Translations under genes and position numbers: made by a program
Assembly (NCBI GenBank): GCA_963693305.1
Contig: OY855913.1
Span: 20,113,515 to 20,177,514, forward strand
From: Meandrina meandrites
Lineage: Eukaryota; Cnidaria; Anthozoa; Scleractinia; Meandrinidae
DNA: 64,000 bases
Direction of reading: 5' to 3'
The notes under the pieces: model-generated
Seen by the model: the letters and a program-made list of their open reading frames with translations, nothing else
Told to the model about the DNA's origin: nothing
Databases searched by the model: none
Part shown: in pieces, positions 21,137 to 36,100 of the stretch
How the letters are laid out: each line of letters starts with the position of its first letter
How positions within the stretch are numbered: position 1 is the stretch's first letter

Positions 21137-24100
21137 ATGGCTAAAAGAGGTTTTCCTTCAAGCGCTTTTGCGCTGCCTGGTTTAGCGAAGGACAGCAAGA
21201 AACCTTTCGGTGCTTCGAGTGCAAGAGATGGTTTTGGTTTTAGTGCGGCACACAATGTGTCAAGGACTAATCAGACTAATGTAAGGGGCTCTAAATTGGA
21301 AAACTTGAACGATTCATCGAGTTTAGTGGACGAGCGAGGGTCGCTTTTGCCGGCGAAGACCGAACACACGCTCGAGAATTTGACGAAAACAAGGCCCCGC
21401 AGTCCTGGAAGGAGATCACCGTCACCTTTGGCGCGAGGGAAATTCGAACATGACTCCAACTTATCGATTGAGGCAGATAATAATCCAACGCCAATCAAAG
21501 ATCACGAGGATGTCCCTGCTGAACGTATAACCTCGGTGAAAGAGAGGTTCAACGCTTCGCCAGCTCTAATTCTTTCCAACGATGTCGGTTTATCGGTTTC
21601 GAGTAGTGAGCTTTCTTTAACGAGATCCTCGCCTCGGATGGGCAGAAACCGTCCTGAAGTTCTTCCAAAGCCCGACAGAACTCGAAATCGCGAAAATGGA
21701 GATGTTGTGGGCGAAAAATCTGCTAGTAATGCTACTCGTATGTTAAGTGAACCAAAAATTCTGTCTGTGGATAAGGACGACCACAGAACTTTTGATCACG
21801 ATCCACCACCTCTTCCAACGTCACCACCGCCTTTAGAAGACGACGAGATTTTAGGTTCTTTAGCTAATGACACGTTAAACGATGAATTAAAACATTCATT
21901 TCAAGCAAGCGGGTTTGAAAAAACGACGAAAGCTGAAGCTGAGAAAACAAGTTTTGATTTGTCAACAAAGGTGGGTAATCCCATTAAAAATCGAACTGAA
22001 GTTAATGGGTTGAATAGACCTAATAGGCAGTTACGAGATCCAACAATTTCAGATTCAACAAACAGTAATTACAGCTCTTCATCAAGGATAGCAAAATGGC
22101 AGGGGTATGGTAGGACTTCTTCTGAAGATAGCTATGCTTCGGGTATGCCAAAAATTGGACCTGGTATCACAAAGATTGGAAGTGGTATAATTACAGACAG
22201 GCAGACTTCTTTAGATTCTGCCATTACAACACGACTGTCTAAATACGAGACACCATACAATACCAGGCAACGTAAACCGGTTGAGAAGAGTATGTCAGCA
22301 AACCGGCGACGATTCAAACCGGTTACATTAACAGACGAACCTGAGAAAACAGGTTCTGAAAATGCTCAAGAGAATCTCGATTCTTCGGTAACTGTAAATG
22401 GAGCTAATACAAGCACAAGCCAGCTAGCCTATGAGAGGCTACATGGTACACAAACTGGAAAAAATTTTCCTGATTCCTTACACAGAGATCATAACAAAGA
22501 AATGGATGTTAAAAGTCAGCCGTTAAGCTCATCATGGAACACAAGAGAATACAGTTTTCAAAGCAGTAGTTTTATGTCAGGAGACAAAGTTAAACCAGTT
22601 CCTGGTCATTCTTCAAACATGCCATCAGTGACTAGCAGTGCTGGTAATATCGATAAATCTAGACAAAAACCTGCCTCACCAGATTTGCATGGTGTCGGTA
22701 GGACTTCACGTCCAGAACCTGCTGTAGTTGTTGAATATGACAATAATGATTATACAGAAAAGGACAGTGCTGTTGAAAGTAACAGAAAAGTAACATCTGT
22801 TAGCTCTGATACAAGAGCTTCCAATAAGCATGATTCCCAAAATAATATTGCAACAAGTGAAATCAAAGAGAATCCAATCAATAGTAATGACAGAAATAGT
22901 GGTCTGGCAAATCAACATGGAAGTCCAGGATTGACATTACCAAAAGTTGTTATTGAATATGATGGTGTAGTCGTCAATGACCCATTGATTGATGGATATG
23001 ACACGGAAGAAACTTCTGATGAAGGTAAAAAAATGACGTCATCTTCCATTGCTGAAGCTCAGGACTCATATACCATGCATGAGGATGAATACATGTCTGA
23101 TGGTAGTCTTCACTCTGAATATGATGATGTTGGAGATTATGGTTTATATTCTGATGAGGAAGATGAAGCAGACATTACCTTGAGGGACGATGACCTCGCG
23201 TTCGATCAACCTGCGAAAGAGGAGGTGGAAGAGAAAGCTAAGGGTAGGTTGGTCAATCTTGTTTCTTTTAAGAATGCAACATTTAAAAGGCTTCTATAAG
23301 CCTGGTTCACATTAGCTGTGCATGTATAAAGCAAATGTAATAATAATAATAAAGATATTTTAACAGGGAGCCCAATTCACAAAAAAGGTGGTTTTCAGTG
23401 GGGCCCTGCTTAAAATAAATGAGTGCTAGTTACTCCTATGCTCTTGAGCTTTCCTAACATAATGCCATGATCAACAGTGTCAAAAGCTTTCTTTAAGTCA
23501 ATAAACACTACGCCATTTACTAATCCATTATCCATGTTACTTAGTACCTCGTCCGTAAACTGAGTTAGAGCTAGACTGGTAGATCTCCCACGCCTATAAC
23601 CAAAATGATTAACGGCGAGCAGGTTATTTAGAGAAAGGTAGTCATAAAGTTGGGAATGCACAGCTCTTTCAATTACTTTGCTTACGGTGGGGAGGATGGA
23701 AATCGGACGATAGTTATCTTTATCAGTTCAGTCACCTTGCTTAAAAAGAGAAGTTACTTTGGCGCACTTCCACGAAGATGGAAATCTACCACTTTCCAGA
23801 GATAAGTTTATGATGTATCGCAGAGAAGGAGCAAGAACATTTGCTGCATCTCGAAGTAAGCGAGTGCTGATGTTATCCAAGCCAATGGCTTTATTGATCT
23901 TCAACTGGCTCAGCTGCTTTTCGACGAAAGATAGTGTGACAGGTTGGAGGGAAAATCTTGCACTACACGTAAAACATTGACTTGGCACGACACTTCTAAA
24001 GGCTTTGGCAAGCTTCTTGCCGATACTTGAAAAATGATTGTTAAGAGTCTCAGCAATATTTGTAGGATCAGTTTGCAATTTTCCATTGGCAAAGATTGCA

Positions 24101-27100
24101 TTAATTTCATTGTGTTTAGAGGGTAGTGTTTCTTTAATCGCTTTCCACATCCTGGAACTGTCGCCTCTTGCGTCCTCTATAAGACGGCAGTAATAGTACG
24201 ATTTAAGCCTTTTCTCTTCACGGTTAGTAAAATTCCTCAACTTCCGGTACATTTGCCAGTGGTACTTGGAATTGGAAAATCGTGCCTTTCTTCTATGGTA
24301 ATCGCGATCACGCTGTAGTTCTAAAAGCTTGTTCGTTAGCCAAGGTGACTGTTTACCTTTTACTCGCTTGCACAAACAGCATTTACATGTAAAGCTAAGC
24401 TAGCTTGCATTTGCTTTTACATGCACCTTTGTTTACTCTAGAAGAAAAAGATCAGTCCAAAATAATGAATCAAAGCTTCCTTCATTTCTCTTGCTTTCAA
24501 AGCTTAATAGTTATTTATCAGCTCACACATTAATAAATTTATTATTTGTGCTTGAAACTGTATTTCCACTTGCTTCACACAAACCAGGTGGCAATCATAG
24601 AACCCATTCTGTAAACAAGTAGATTAGGCACCATCACTGACTTAGTAAAACAACATCAGAGATGCAGAGAGCTATAACTGTAAATTTCCTGTATGAGGAA
24701 GTGCAGTGCAGCACCGTTAATATTCCCACCAACAAACTACCACAACCTGGCCTCGAAGAGATGTACCTAGAAAATGTGTTAATGAATATGAGGTTGGGCC
24801 CTGTTAATGAGGTGGCAGTTAGATGGGGTTCCACCATGATCCTTGTTGACCTGCATGAGTACTCTGAGAAGGGTCATCTTGACTCCAGCCTGCATGGTGG
24901 CATTTGAATGGAAGGAAGTGGGAGAGGCATGAAGTGTGATCATGGTTGGAAAGAGGCTTTGCACTTCTCCCTTTCCCTCCCCATTGAATGTCTGCCATGC
25001 AGGCTAAATCAATTCTAGTTGAAAATGTATAAACCCTCTGAAATGACAGGAAACAAAACATAGTGAAATATTTGTGCAGTAAGGTCTGGCTCACATTAGT
25101 AACATAATGGAAAGGTCACACAAATGCAAAAAAAAAAATTGGTTGATGTTTTATGTCACCAGTGTGAACTACCCAAAATTTGGGAGAACTCATAGCAGCT
25201 GTGGAGATCCTTGACACACGGCACTTCTTGTTCTCCCAAATTGTCAGGGGTTTCAATAAAATTTGAAATAGGCAGCTGGTTAGAATAGAGTAGCCGACTG
25301 CATCAACAAGGTTTGAAAGGATCTTTCACAAGTTACTTCAAGTTAGGGGAAAAAGTAGCCGACTTCTCTGAGCACAGTAGCCAACACTTTTCATGGGCCA
25401 TCGGTGCTTATTGAAAGCACTGAATTGTCATTTATGTTTCGTGTCACATGTAGCTAACTGCTCTCACAGGGGTTTGCATTGATTGCCTCGCTACCCTTTG
25501 ACAAAACAGTAGTTGATCAAACAAAAGGAACAATTCTCGTAGCCCCCAAAACAATAGCAGCTACACTAGAGGACCAGTAGAATTACAAGCTTACGAGAGC
25601 TGCTACACTACTGCATGTTTCTATAACTCCATATAGAAATGGAAAATGTTTCTTTTTTGTTACTCAGTATTAAACTGAAAGTGGGTATGGGTCGTATGAA
25701 ACATGTTTTCAAATCAAGTATTTTGTTTTTGTATTAAATGTTTATTAACTACATGTAGTTTTGTACTTCACTTTAGAGTTTAGGTAAAATATTTAGAAAT
25801 GCTTTGTTTTGTCTCTGTCTTTGGTTAAAAGTCTTAAAACAAGCATACCTGTTGTGTTTCCAGCTGTGTTATTAAGACATTGCCTATTTTTAAACTGCAG
25901 TTGTTCTGTACTTGCATGTTCCGCTTAAATGACTTGCTTACCTTGAATCTGTTATTTAAGTTGGCATGCACATGACAATGACAGAGATTTTTATCAGCCC
26001 CTTGTTTATGATTGGCTCTGTTTCAGATGGACTTCAATATCATAAAAGAAGTTAATTGTTACTATTTTTCAGCACGAAATCGCCAAAAAAGTTCTTTATT
26101 CATGAATGAGCTTCTAATATTCGCCCTTTAAGCTAATTGATTTATATTGGATCTTTTATGCAATTTTAATATTCATTAAACTGATATTTGCATTGATGCA
26201 ATATTGGCTCAATATCAGAAAAGTGCCTCTAAAGTTACTCGGTCACACACAATTAAAGGAAAATAAAATCTGTAAGGAGTTAATTTCCCTTAAATTATGT
26301 TCTATTGTAGGTGAAATTAAATTCATTAGGTTTCTGGTAAATTGTAATAATAATTAGTGTTAGTAAGAATTCATCTCTAACATCGAAAATTTTGTTCAAA
26401 AGAATTCAAGGCAGTTAAGATTTAAAATATTGAGTAAGAATAAAACCACAATTCTCAATCCTATGACTTTTTTCGCATCTTGTTTGTTCTTTGTCGGATT
26501 TCAATTCCTGTAAGTTGTAAAGAGGAACTGCTCACTGTGCCTTGCAATGATTTGTTCTTTTAACTCTAAAAGTTGAGAGAAAAATCTTTAAAACAACTTG
26601 AACAGCATGAACATGCTTATATTAGAAGTTGTGGAACGACCTCTTCAGTTCGTTATAGAAGTTGAAGTTGGTGGTAAGTGTCATTTGAACTCAAAGTAGA
26701 CAATCCGGTATTCAAAATTGCACACATAATTCGTTTGCCTATATGTTTTATCATTTGATAAGTTTGGCATGCAATTTTTAAAAATTCAGTGCTGGAATGT
26801 GAAAGTGAAGTTTAAAACAAGGTTTTAGATTGACACAAGTGCTGTTAATTAATCACATTTTTTTATTGCAACAAAAAAGTGAAACTTACACTGCTGTATT
26901 GGTCATAGTGCAGAAACTCACTCTCCCTTCCTGTGGGAAGACAATCTTTAGATAGATATTAGCACGTGAACTTTGCCAAAGAGTTAAGCTTGAGTTCTGC
27001 TGAATGTGTCAACATTCTGGTTTCTTAAATTTGCTGTGAAAAAATGGATCATTCCCACAAAGGTTTGTAAATTAAAGGTTTGATCAATAGTATTGTAGGT

Positions 27101-30100
27101 CGCAGAATGGAGAATGTCAGCAGTAGTTTTATTTATATGGGTTCAGAAAGTTAAAATATTCACAATATTCAAAAAATTTTCAGTTAGTTGAACCAAGAGT
27201 AAAATCCTTTCAGTTTGTGGAAAAGTTGAACAATCAATCTTTTCACTGCCAGTCTTAAGACAGTTTTATAAAATTAATATGTTTCTAACTTTTACATCTT
27301 AACTTATGGATAAGAACCTAGTGTGTGACCATTCAAATGAAAGCTATTGAGCAGCACTTTCATGTGAAGATATTTGTTTCTCAATAGCTTTCAAAGTTGA
27401 ATTTGAGATTTTTTTCTAGTTTTGAACTTGTGTTGTGTTGAGTAAAATGGGTAAGGTCAATATTCAGTTCACTCTGATTTATCACAGCTTAGTGATTTTC
27501 ATGTTTGTTTTAAAAAGAGTTACCAAATGTCTGTAGTGGAATGTGGATGTTTATTGAAAGCTGACTCAACAACATCGCTAATCTTTATAATAACTAAAAA
27601 CCAAATTTAATATATCTAAAGAGAATTTGTACCCCAAAGAAATCGATTTTGGCCTTGCTGCCATTTTATGTCCTTGAAATACTTGTACAATTTTGACTTG
27701 ATCATTATAATGTAGGGAAAGGCATCTTGAAGGCGTCATGTCCAGTTTGCCTCAAGATATTAGGTATTTGATGTAGTCACCAAATGTGATTAAACTTAGT
27801 TTTTTTACAAATGTATTTAGGCATGGTGCTTTCAGCGAGAAAACCTCTCATTAGATTTTACAAATAAAGTATAGGAAACAAGTAAAATAAATCCTTTTAT
27901 TTAACAATAAATTTTGTTTTGTAACAAAGTGCTGTTGGATAAATCCTGTATGTCAAGTGTCGAAGACGTGTGTTGTTACAAACCTGTCATTAATCTGATG
28001 GACTTGCTTAAAAGTTGTCAATATTTTTATACATTAAATACTGTTACCTCTTCAGTAAATGGCTTAGCATTAAATTTTTTACACGTCAGGACTTGATTTT
28101 TTCACGTATTTAGAAAAAGACTTTGAAAAGTAATATATTTAATATTAATATATTTTTGTCTTTGAAACTATTTTCATCCTCTTATTATGCCATTAATTTT
28201 AATTTTAATGAGAATTTGTCATCTTTGTTGTTTTTTCATCACTGTTTTCGTGAAGGCCTATATATTGTGATATTAGTCTCTTGCATTTCTGTCGCCGTGA
28301 TCAGTGTTTCAGCGTCTACTGCATGTCGACTGCATTTGTAAATTCATGTTCCTAATGTCATGTTTCTTGTTACAAAGGAATTGAAGACCCTGAGCAAGAT
28401 GAAGACGGATTAATTGACCAACCTTTGCAAATTATTACTGAGGTAGCTGAATCAGAAGAGAGCGATGAAATGCTTTTTGAGCCCCCTCCGATGTTTGCCA
28501 GGTATCAATTCAACAATAAGTATTATTCACTTGTTATGTTTTATCAACATGAAATTATATCTGTTTTCTTCCTAAAGTACTACTGACAGTAATACTTTCA
28601 CAGACTTCCCAAGTAGTTTAATTTCCATAAGAGATGAATAGAAACTATTTTGACTCGAAGAACGGCTGTAGCCTGTAGAACAGGCTGTTTGGTGGGGTAC
28701 AGCGCAATGTGCGTCACAAGTGTGAGCAGCAAGCACAGCCGAGTGTGAGATAGGAGCAGTGCCCTTCCTGCTTCCACTTTGAGCTTGTGTATTATGCTCC
28801 ATGCTCTGCTGTGCTGAACCACATGTTCTGCAGATTAGAATGGCTGATTCTTAATTATGAATTACCGTACATAGATCCTTTAATCCACTGAGTTACGTAC
28901 ATTGCTACACTGGATGTATGTTTAATATGGACAAGCAACAAATTACACATTAATTTTTAAGGGTGTCAGTTTTCAAGTAATTTTCACCTGTAAGTGAAAA
29001 TTCAGAGGCCTATCACCTGACTTTTCAAGGATAATAATTTATCGCATGATGTTTTCCTAACCCTTAATCCAGCATTTGAATTGTGTTTCAAGAGCTAGGT
29101 GCAGTCATGCAAGCAGTTTATGACCAACAAACTATGTTTACATGTTTGTATTCATCTTGGCACATAATCCCACTTCAAATAATACCTCGGTATAATATAT
29201 ATTTTACAAATTATTACACAACATGGTAATACAGTGTCTGATCTAGACTGCACTATTGCAGGATTGGCACAGTTTGACACAAAAATGCCTACTTAGAATT
29301 TTGTCTTCTGGAGTTCAATTCATGTGGGTACAAGGAAATTATTTCAATCTATTTTTTTTCCTTTTCTTCAATCAAGGCTGTGCTGGTTGACATATGCTTA
29401 CCAAGTCACCCAGCCTGGAAACTTCCTTTTCCTCCTGAAAATTGTTGACTGGGACATATTGTCCCCCTTGATGGAATCCTAGATGAGACACTATATTACT
29501 TGAGATTAATTAATGCAAAAGAAGCACCACACTTGGGTACATTTAACACTGACTGTTTTGTGAACTGAATACCTTCTTATTTTCAGCTCTGACGAAGGAG
29601 AAGGTAAAGAAGAACTAGAAGAATTCCTTGCAATGGAGAATGGTTACGAAGGTGATTTACCTTCACCCGTCATTCCTTCTTCCCTTTTGGAACAGCAGGT
29701 AAGATACCACTCTTCCTAGTGGACCACGAGACCCAAATTTTTTTTGACTTTCCACTCCCTTCGTGGTGATTGAGCATGCAACACATCGTATGTCTGGCTG
29801 GTTGTACCACATGATCAACTATTTTTAATTCAGTTTCAGCAGTTTCAGCTCGCGAATGCTACTCATGCTGACGTCATGTGTGCTTAACTTTCGCGAGCAG
29901 ACAAATGCTTTTTACTACACAAACCAACTCATGTCAGTTGAAAACTGTTGATCACGTCATTGTGGTACAGCCAAACACACCACATGATGCATGTTCAATT
30001 ACCGTTAAGATGGTGAAAAATTCTTGGGGGCCGTGGTCTACTCAGAAGAGTTGTAAAAGAATTTATTATAAATGAATTAACTTGCAAATTGTGACTATTC

Positions 30101-33100
30101 ACTTGCAAGCTATTTTGCATTGTGTCTGTGTAGCACTGCCAATACATTTTTTTCTCATGAAAGTGTAAAAGTTTTTTTCTTGGAAGTCAAGGTTTTCAAT
30201 ATCTGTTGTTATTTTAGCCACGAGATGATAAAAGATTTCACAACCTTGCTCTGGAAGTTTGGACGGAAGATGACTGTATAGATTGGCTGGATGATATTGG
30301 ATTAGGACATTTTAGAACAGAGTTCAGAGGTTTGTTTTGAACATCACACTGTTTGTTGTGTAAACAAGAATTTTAAGGTTATTTCCTAATTTTTTTGTTG
30401 ATTATTTTTGCATAGTAACTGTTAATAAAATATCCTTGCCTTGTTTAAGGTGACATTCACTGTCAATGTTTTTCATGAAAAGCTGCTAATTAATAAAAGT
30501 GCTAAAATAATGGAAGTAAAACTACCTTGAATGCAACAAAATGTATGTAACTTCTGATCTCAAAACACAACTACAAGTCAAATTTTTTTCAAGAACAAAA
30601 ATTCAAGTGACTTCTTGATTTAGAAGTGTTAGACAAGTGTTGGCAAAGTTCAGGTATACTGTGCAAAACACAGTTATTGAGTTATTAATCAAAAAATACA
30701 TGTAAGCTATCTGATGTAAAATAGTGTTTCTGAAAACTACTTTCAAATTGACTTTGTTTTTACTAAATTTTAAGGTTCTTTCCTATTGTTGATACTTCTT
30801 CTACACAAAAATCAAGTGATTTATTAATTTTGTCTGTATCTTTGCAGAGTAACTGTTAATGAAATACTCTTGCCTCGTTTCTTTCTCCCTTTACGCACAG
30901 AACACCATGTGGATGGAAAAGTATTGAAAAACATCAATTTCCAGTTACTTGGTAGGTAGTTAAAAATGAACATAATGTTTTGCCCTCCTTATGACAGTAT
31001 TTTCAAGTCAAATCAACCCTCCAAGTTTATTTTTTCCTTAGTGCCCAATTGGCCACCGACTGCTCAAGTTTGGTCGCCAGTGAAAAATTTTAGTCGCTAA
31101 ATTAAGCTCGCACTTTCAATCCTTTTTCCTCAATTTTAGTTGCCAGGCTGGCAACTTTGGGTTTCAATTTACACCACCGCCACACTCTTCATTGAAGAGT
31201 GCTCAAAATCTAATTTCTCCCTGTGTTCTCAATTAGGCAGACATGTGAGGAGAATAAAGAATTTAATCAGAAGGGTATAATGTCATGAAATGCTGTTTCA
31301 ATCAGATTCACAGAACCAATGTTAAACAACCTCATTTACAACGCGACTAGCCGAACCAAGGCCACCCAAGTAAATGCTTTGCAAATTGATGAATGAAGAT
31401 CTTGGATTGTAACAATAAATTTTTGACAAATAAGTGACCCAAACAAGCTTCACACCACAGAATCAATACATTTGTGACAGCAGTTTTATCGTTTCAACAG
31501 GCAAATGCTATTGGTCAATTTGCAAAGAATTTGCTTAGGTGGCCTTGGGTTGAGTAGTTGTACTGTAAGCTTTACAACAAAAGACTTAACTTTGTATAAT
31601 TGTGTTTTGGTTTGACACACTTAACAATAATATGTTTTGTTTATGTTTCTTTCACTTTGTTCCATTCCAGAGGAAATTGGCATCAATTCACCTGATGAGC
31701 GTGAAGTTATACTCTCAGAGATTTATAGACGCTTTCACCCTGAAGAAGAGGACTTGTTTGAAATGGAGATTCAAGGTGCTCTACAGTCTGCTTCTGAGCA
31801 GGAGAAAATGAAAATCATGGCTGTCCTTAATGCTCTGCGATCACCAGCATTCCAAGCAGAGCTCGGGATAGCATCTTCCACTGGCTCTTCCTCGCCACGT
31901 GACAGTGAAACGGGATTCCACATGGCTTCAGAAACTGCGTCTCTGTCCAGCAGCATGACAGGAAGTGAAGGTCATTCTCATGATTTGGGCATGCCTCCCC
32001 CACCCCCTCCTCCCACCTGGTCTGCATATTCGTCAGACAGCTTGGGTAGAGATCTTGATGTAAGTTTAAATTATTCCTTTTGCGATGTTTTATTTTTTGA
32101 GATTTTCAAGTGCATGGATAGATGTTTCTTAGTCTACAATCTACATTTTTGACTCTTTATTTAAGCCTGGTTTCCACATGCCAGGAAAATGATGGAAAAT
32201 CAGGATTGTACTGTTTACCCGATGGCCTCAGATGTTATTGAATTTTGAAAAAAAGTGTTTGTGACTTTTTCTCTTGCTCTCTCTTTGAACACATCTTAAA
32301 AACGTGTGACATTTGTGACATTTCTTAACCACAATAATGTGGTTGAAGTCATTGATCCATTTTGCTGATAATATCTTGTGTTATACAGGGTCATGAACCA
32401 AAAAGCAAGGGAGGGAAAACAAAGAAACATAGCAAAACATCTAAAGAGAAGGACAAGTCAGGAGAAAAGTCATCCAAAAGTGAGAAACAGGCCAATAAAC
32501 AGAAAAAACACAAAAGGTATAAATATTGGCTGAGTGAATGTTTGTTACTTGGGCTGGATGATGTAATAGAATAAAAGATAAACCAAATGTATTGAGGTCA
32601 AGGTTGTATCAATGTAAGGTTTCCACTATGGTAACATGACTGTGTTGGACAAAAGATCTAAAGGACTGGGTTCACCCCTGGTCAGGGTCACTGTGTCTTG
32701 TTCTTGGGCTGACCACTTTTCCCACACCGTGCTGCTCTCCACCTGGGCCCCAGAAGTCAAAGGGTGGATAATGCTATCCACCGGATAAATCACTATCCAG
32801 TGGATAAGTGTTGGCAAAACAAACTATTCTATCCACTGGATAGTGATTTATCCGGTGGATAGCATTATCCACCCTTTGAACAGCCAGGGCCCGGTGTATA
32901 AATGGGTACCCAACCCTCCAAGTTTATTTTTTTCCTTAGTGGCCATTTGGCCACCGACTGCTCAAGTTTGGTCGCCAGTGAAAAATTTTAGTCGCTAAAT
33001 TAAGCTCACGCTTTCAATCCTTCTTCTCAATTTTAGTCGCCAGGCTGGCGACTTTGGTTCCAATTTAGTCGCCAGCTCCAAAATTTTAGTCGTCATGGCG

Positions 33101-36100
33101 ACTAAAATGGTCTTAACTTGGAGGGTTGGTACCAGTGTTTAAATCTTAGGGCAACCCTTAGTGGCCATTTGGCCACCGACTGCTCAAGTTTGGTCGCCAG
33201 TGAAACATTTTAGTCGCTAAATTAAGCTCACGCTTTCAATCCTTCTTCTCAATTTTAGTCGCCAGGCTGGCGACTTTGGTTCCAATTTAGTCGCCAGCTC
33301 CAAAATTTTAGTCGTCATGGCGACTGAAATGGTCTTAACTTGGAGGGTTGGTACCAGCGTTTAAATCTTAGGGCAACCTGTCAAATGCCATGGCTAGGCT
33401 ATGATGGCTATGATGGACTATGTAGTGTCCCATATATGGTGTCCCAGATTGAGCGGTTTGGGTTCGAGCCCTGGCCTGGATCATGGCGTTCCGTTCTTTA
33501 GCAAGACACTTTACTCTCACAGTGCCCCTTCCCTCTCCCCTTAGGTGTATAAATGGGTAATGGCAAATTCAATGCTGGGGGTAACTTTGTGATGGACTAG
33601 CATCCCATCCAGGAAGGATTAGAAACACTCCTAGTTGCTTCATGCTATGGAAACCGGGATAAACCTCCAGCCTGATCAGCCACTAGGCTCGAATGTGGAC
33701 TTCACCCCCTTCACTTAACAGCCATATGGCTTGTCTGATCTATAAGATTGAAACAGAATTTAACCTTAATTTTTTTCAAAACACAGGGTGTCAAAGCTTC
33801 TGGACAGCTTGTCCCTGGGTTCAGGCTCATCAAAGCTGACAAAGCTGTTTCACCACCATCACTCACACTCGTCTTCCTCAGCAACATCCAAAAAGCTCAA
33901 CCCTGCCATGCAGTACCTACTGCAAGCTGGCCCCCAGGGGTTAATCAGGATATGGCCTACAGCTCTCTCAGAAGAAATGAATTACTGCAGCTTTATGGTT
34001 AACATGACTACCACAAGTGCCGAGATCATTAAACTTGTCTTTGAGAAATACGAAGTAGTTGATGATCCACGGAGGTTTTATGTTTGTGAGATGGGGCTAG
34101 GAAAAGGAAGTAAGCTTTTAAGATCTTTTGAGTTGTATTTTATTATTCAGTTCCACTCAGTAGAGCACAAATAAGGCATGAAAAACGAGTACAAATATCT
34201 CATGGTGTTTGTACTTTGAAAGATTGGTTTAACAGGTTTTTTAAAACTGCTGAAGCGATATATGTTCATAGCTAAAATGTAAAATGTTTAAAACAGATCT
34301 AAAAAAGTTTCTTTTGAATTTTCGAACGCCTTCTGCGGTCTTCTTTAGAGAAAAATGATTTCGCAAGAATCAGAATTTTTCTCTGAAGAAGACCGCAGAA
34401 GGCGATCAAAAATTTAGAGTTACTTTTTTAGATCTGTTTTAGACATTTTACATTTTAGCAGGTTTTTTGTAGTCCCCTTTTTTGTTTTGACACCGGGAGG
34501 GCAACAAACTCGGTTCCGAGTCAGGATTTCAGGAAAGAAAAACGTTAGATAAGAACTGAAATTTCGTTTAAGACATTATAGTATACAGTATTCGTATACA
34601 TTTTTCTCGCCACTTGCACGTGCTTGCTAAAATACTGTAGGACTCATAAAGAGTATACTCTGATAACTACGCACTCAAATGCGTAATAATTAGTATGGGT
34701 AATCCAATGGTGACGAGTGAAATTAGGAAATAATTTCACGCGCGTTTTGTCAAAATTCTAATAATTTCCCGAGCCTTCAGGCTCGGGAAATTATTAGAAT
34801 TTTGACAAAACGCAAGTGAAATTATTTCCTAATTTCACGAGTATACCATTTGGTTACCTTTTAATATCATGGGTGACAAATTACGCTTACAGTCGTAGTT
34901 TCGTAACTTGTTTATTGTATCGTGATGAGCGAACCGGCTCGTAACGACGCCCGTGTAAAACGCTCAAAATTCCGCTCAATGCCATTCATGTTATCGCTAA
35001 AAGTTTATAACACGACCAAACAAACTGGCCAAGGTGAAATTCAAGCAAAAATGTGCAAAGTTTAAGCTTTACGATCATCTTTTAAAAGCCTGTACGTCAT
35101 CTTGGCACTGAAACATTGAAACGTTGCCATGGCAATTTTATAATTTCACATGTGAAATTATAAATTAGCGCTGAAATTTCGCGCCAAAATTAAGGAGTAA
35201 TTTGTCACCCATGATATTAGATAGGTAATATATCAAACACGAGAGAGTGTTCTATCACATTCCAACCACCAGGAAGAGAGTGGAAAATACGACGCGCAGC
35301 GGAGTATTTTTGACGAACGTCGAGGCGAGGTGTTTCAAAATGTGATGAAACACTCAAGTGTTTGATATTGCTTCGGAAAATTGATATGCAGAATTACTGT
35401 CTTATTTGTTCTATTCAGATTGTAAGAAATTTTATGGAAAATAAAATGTGTTAAATAATAATTTTTATGCGTCGGGTATCGTAAAGGGAAAATAAATGTT
35501 GATCTCGTTTTTTTCCTGTCAGGTGTTCATCATGATCTCGCTGATGCTGACTGTCCTCTGATATATCAGTGCCGATGGACTGATCCTGACAAGCAGCGCT
35601 TTGAACTGCGGTGCAAAAATGAAGGCGTTATCAAGGTAAAAACTGAATAAGCAAACAGAGCTCGGGCGTTTACCATTTGTCATGAAAAACCGGAATTTTC
35701 TGTTGAAAAGTCAAATGGTACAGCTTATTCCAGCGAAACGTTTCTGGAAAAGATGGTAATCCTCAGACGTATTCCTCTTTTTCCATTCCAGCCGAAATGA
35801 CCGGAAAATCTCTGCCCAATTGGCATACCATACTCACCCCACGCTTCGCACAGGAATTAAGCAGTACCATTATGACCGTTCCACTCCGATCGGTCGTTTC
35901 GATCAAATGATAAACGCCCTGAACTAACGAGAAGAGACGCGTGAGTAGATGTGCGTGTACGAGATCCTCGCGCGCTCGCCCACTAGACTGACTCTGAGAG
36001 AAATGAGGGATTATTTTGTAGTCTAGCACGAAGGTTAAGGTTGTTATTGTTACGAATTTCATCTTTCTTGCTTGTTGTTTTGTATAGATGCTGTTTGAAC

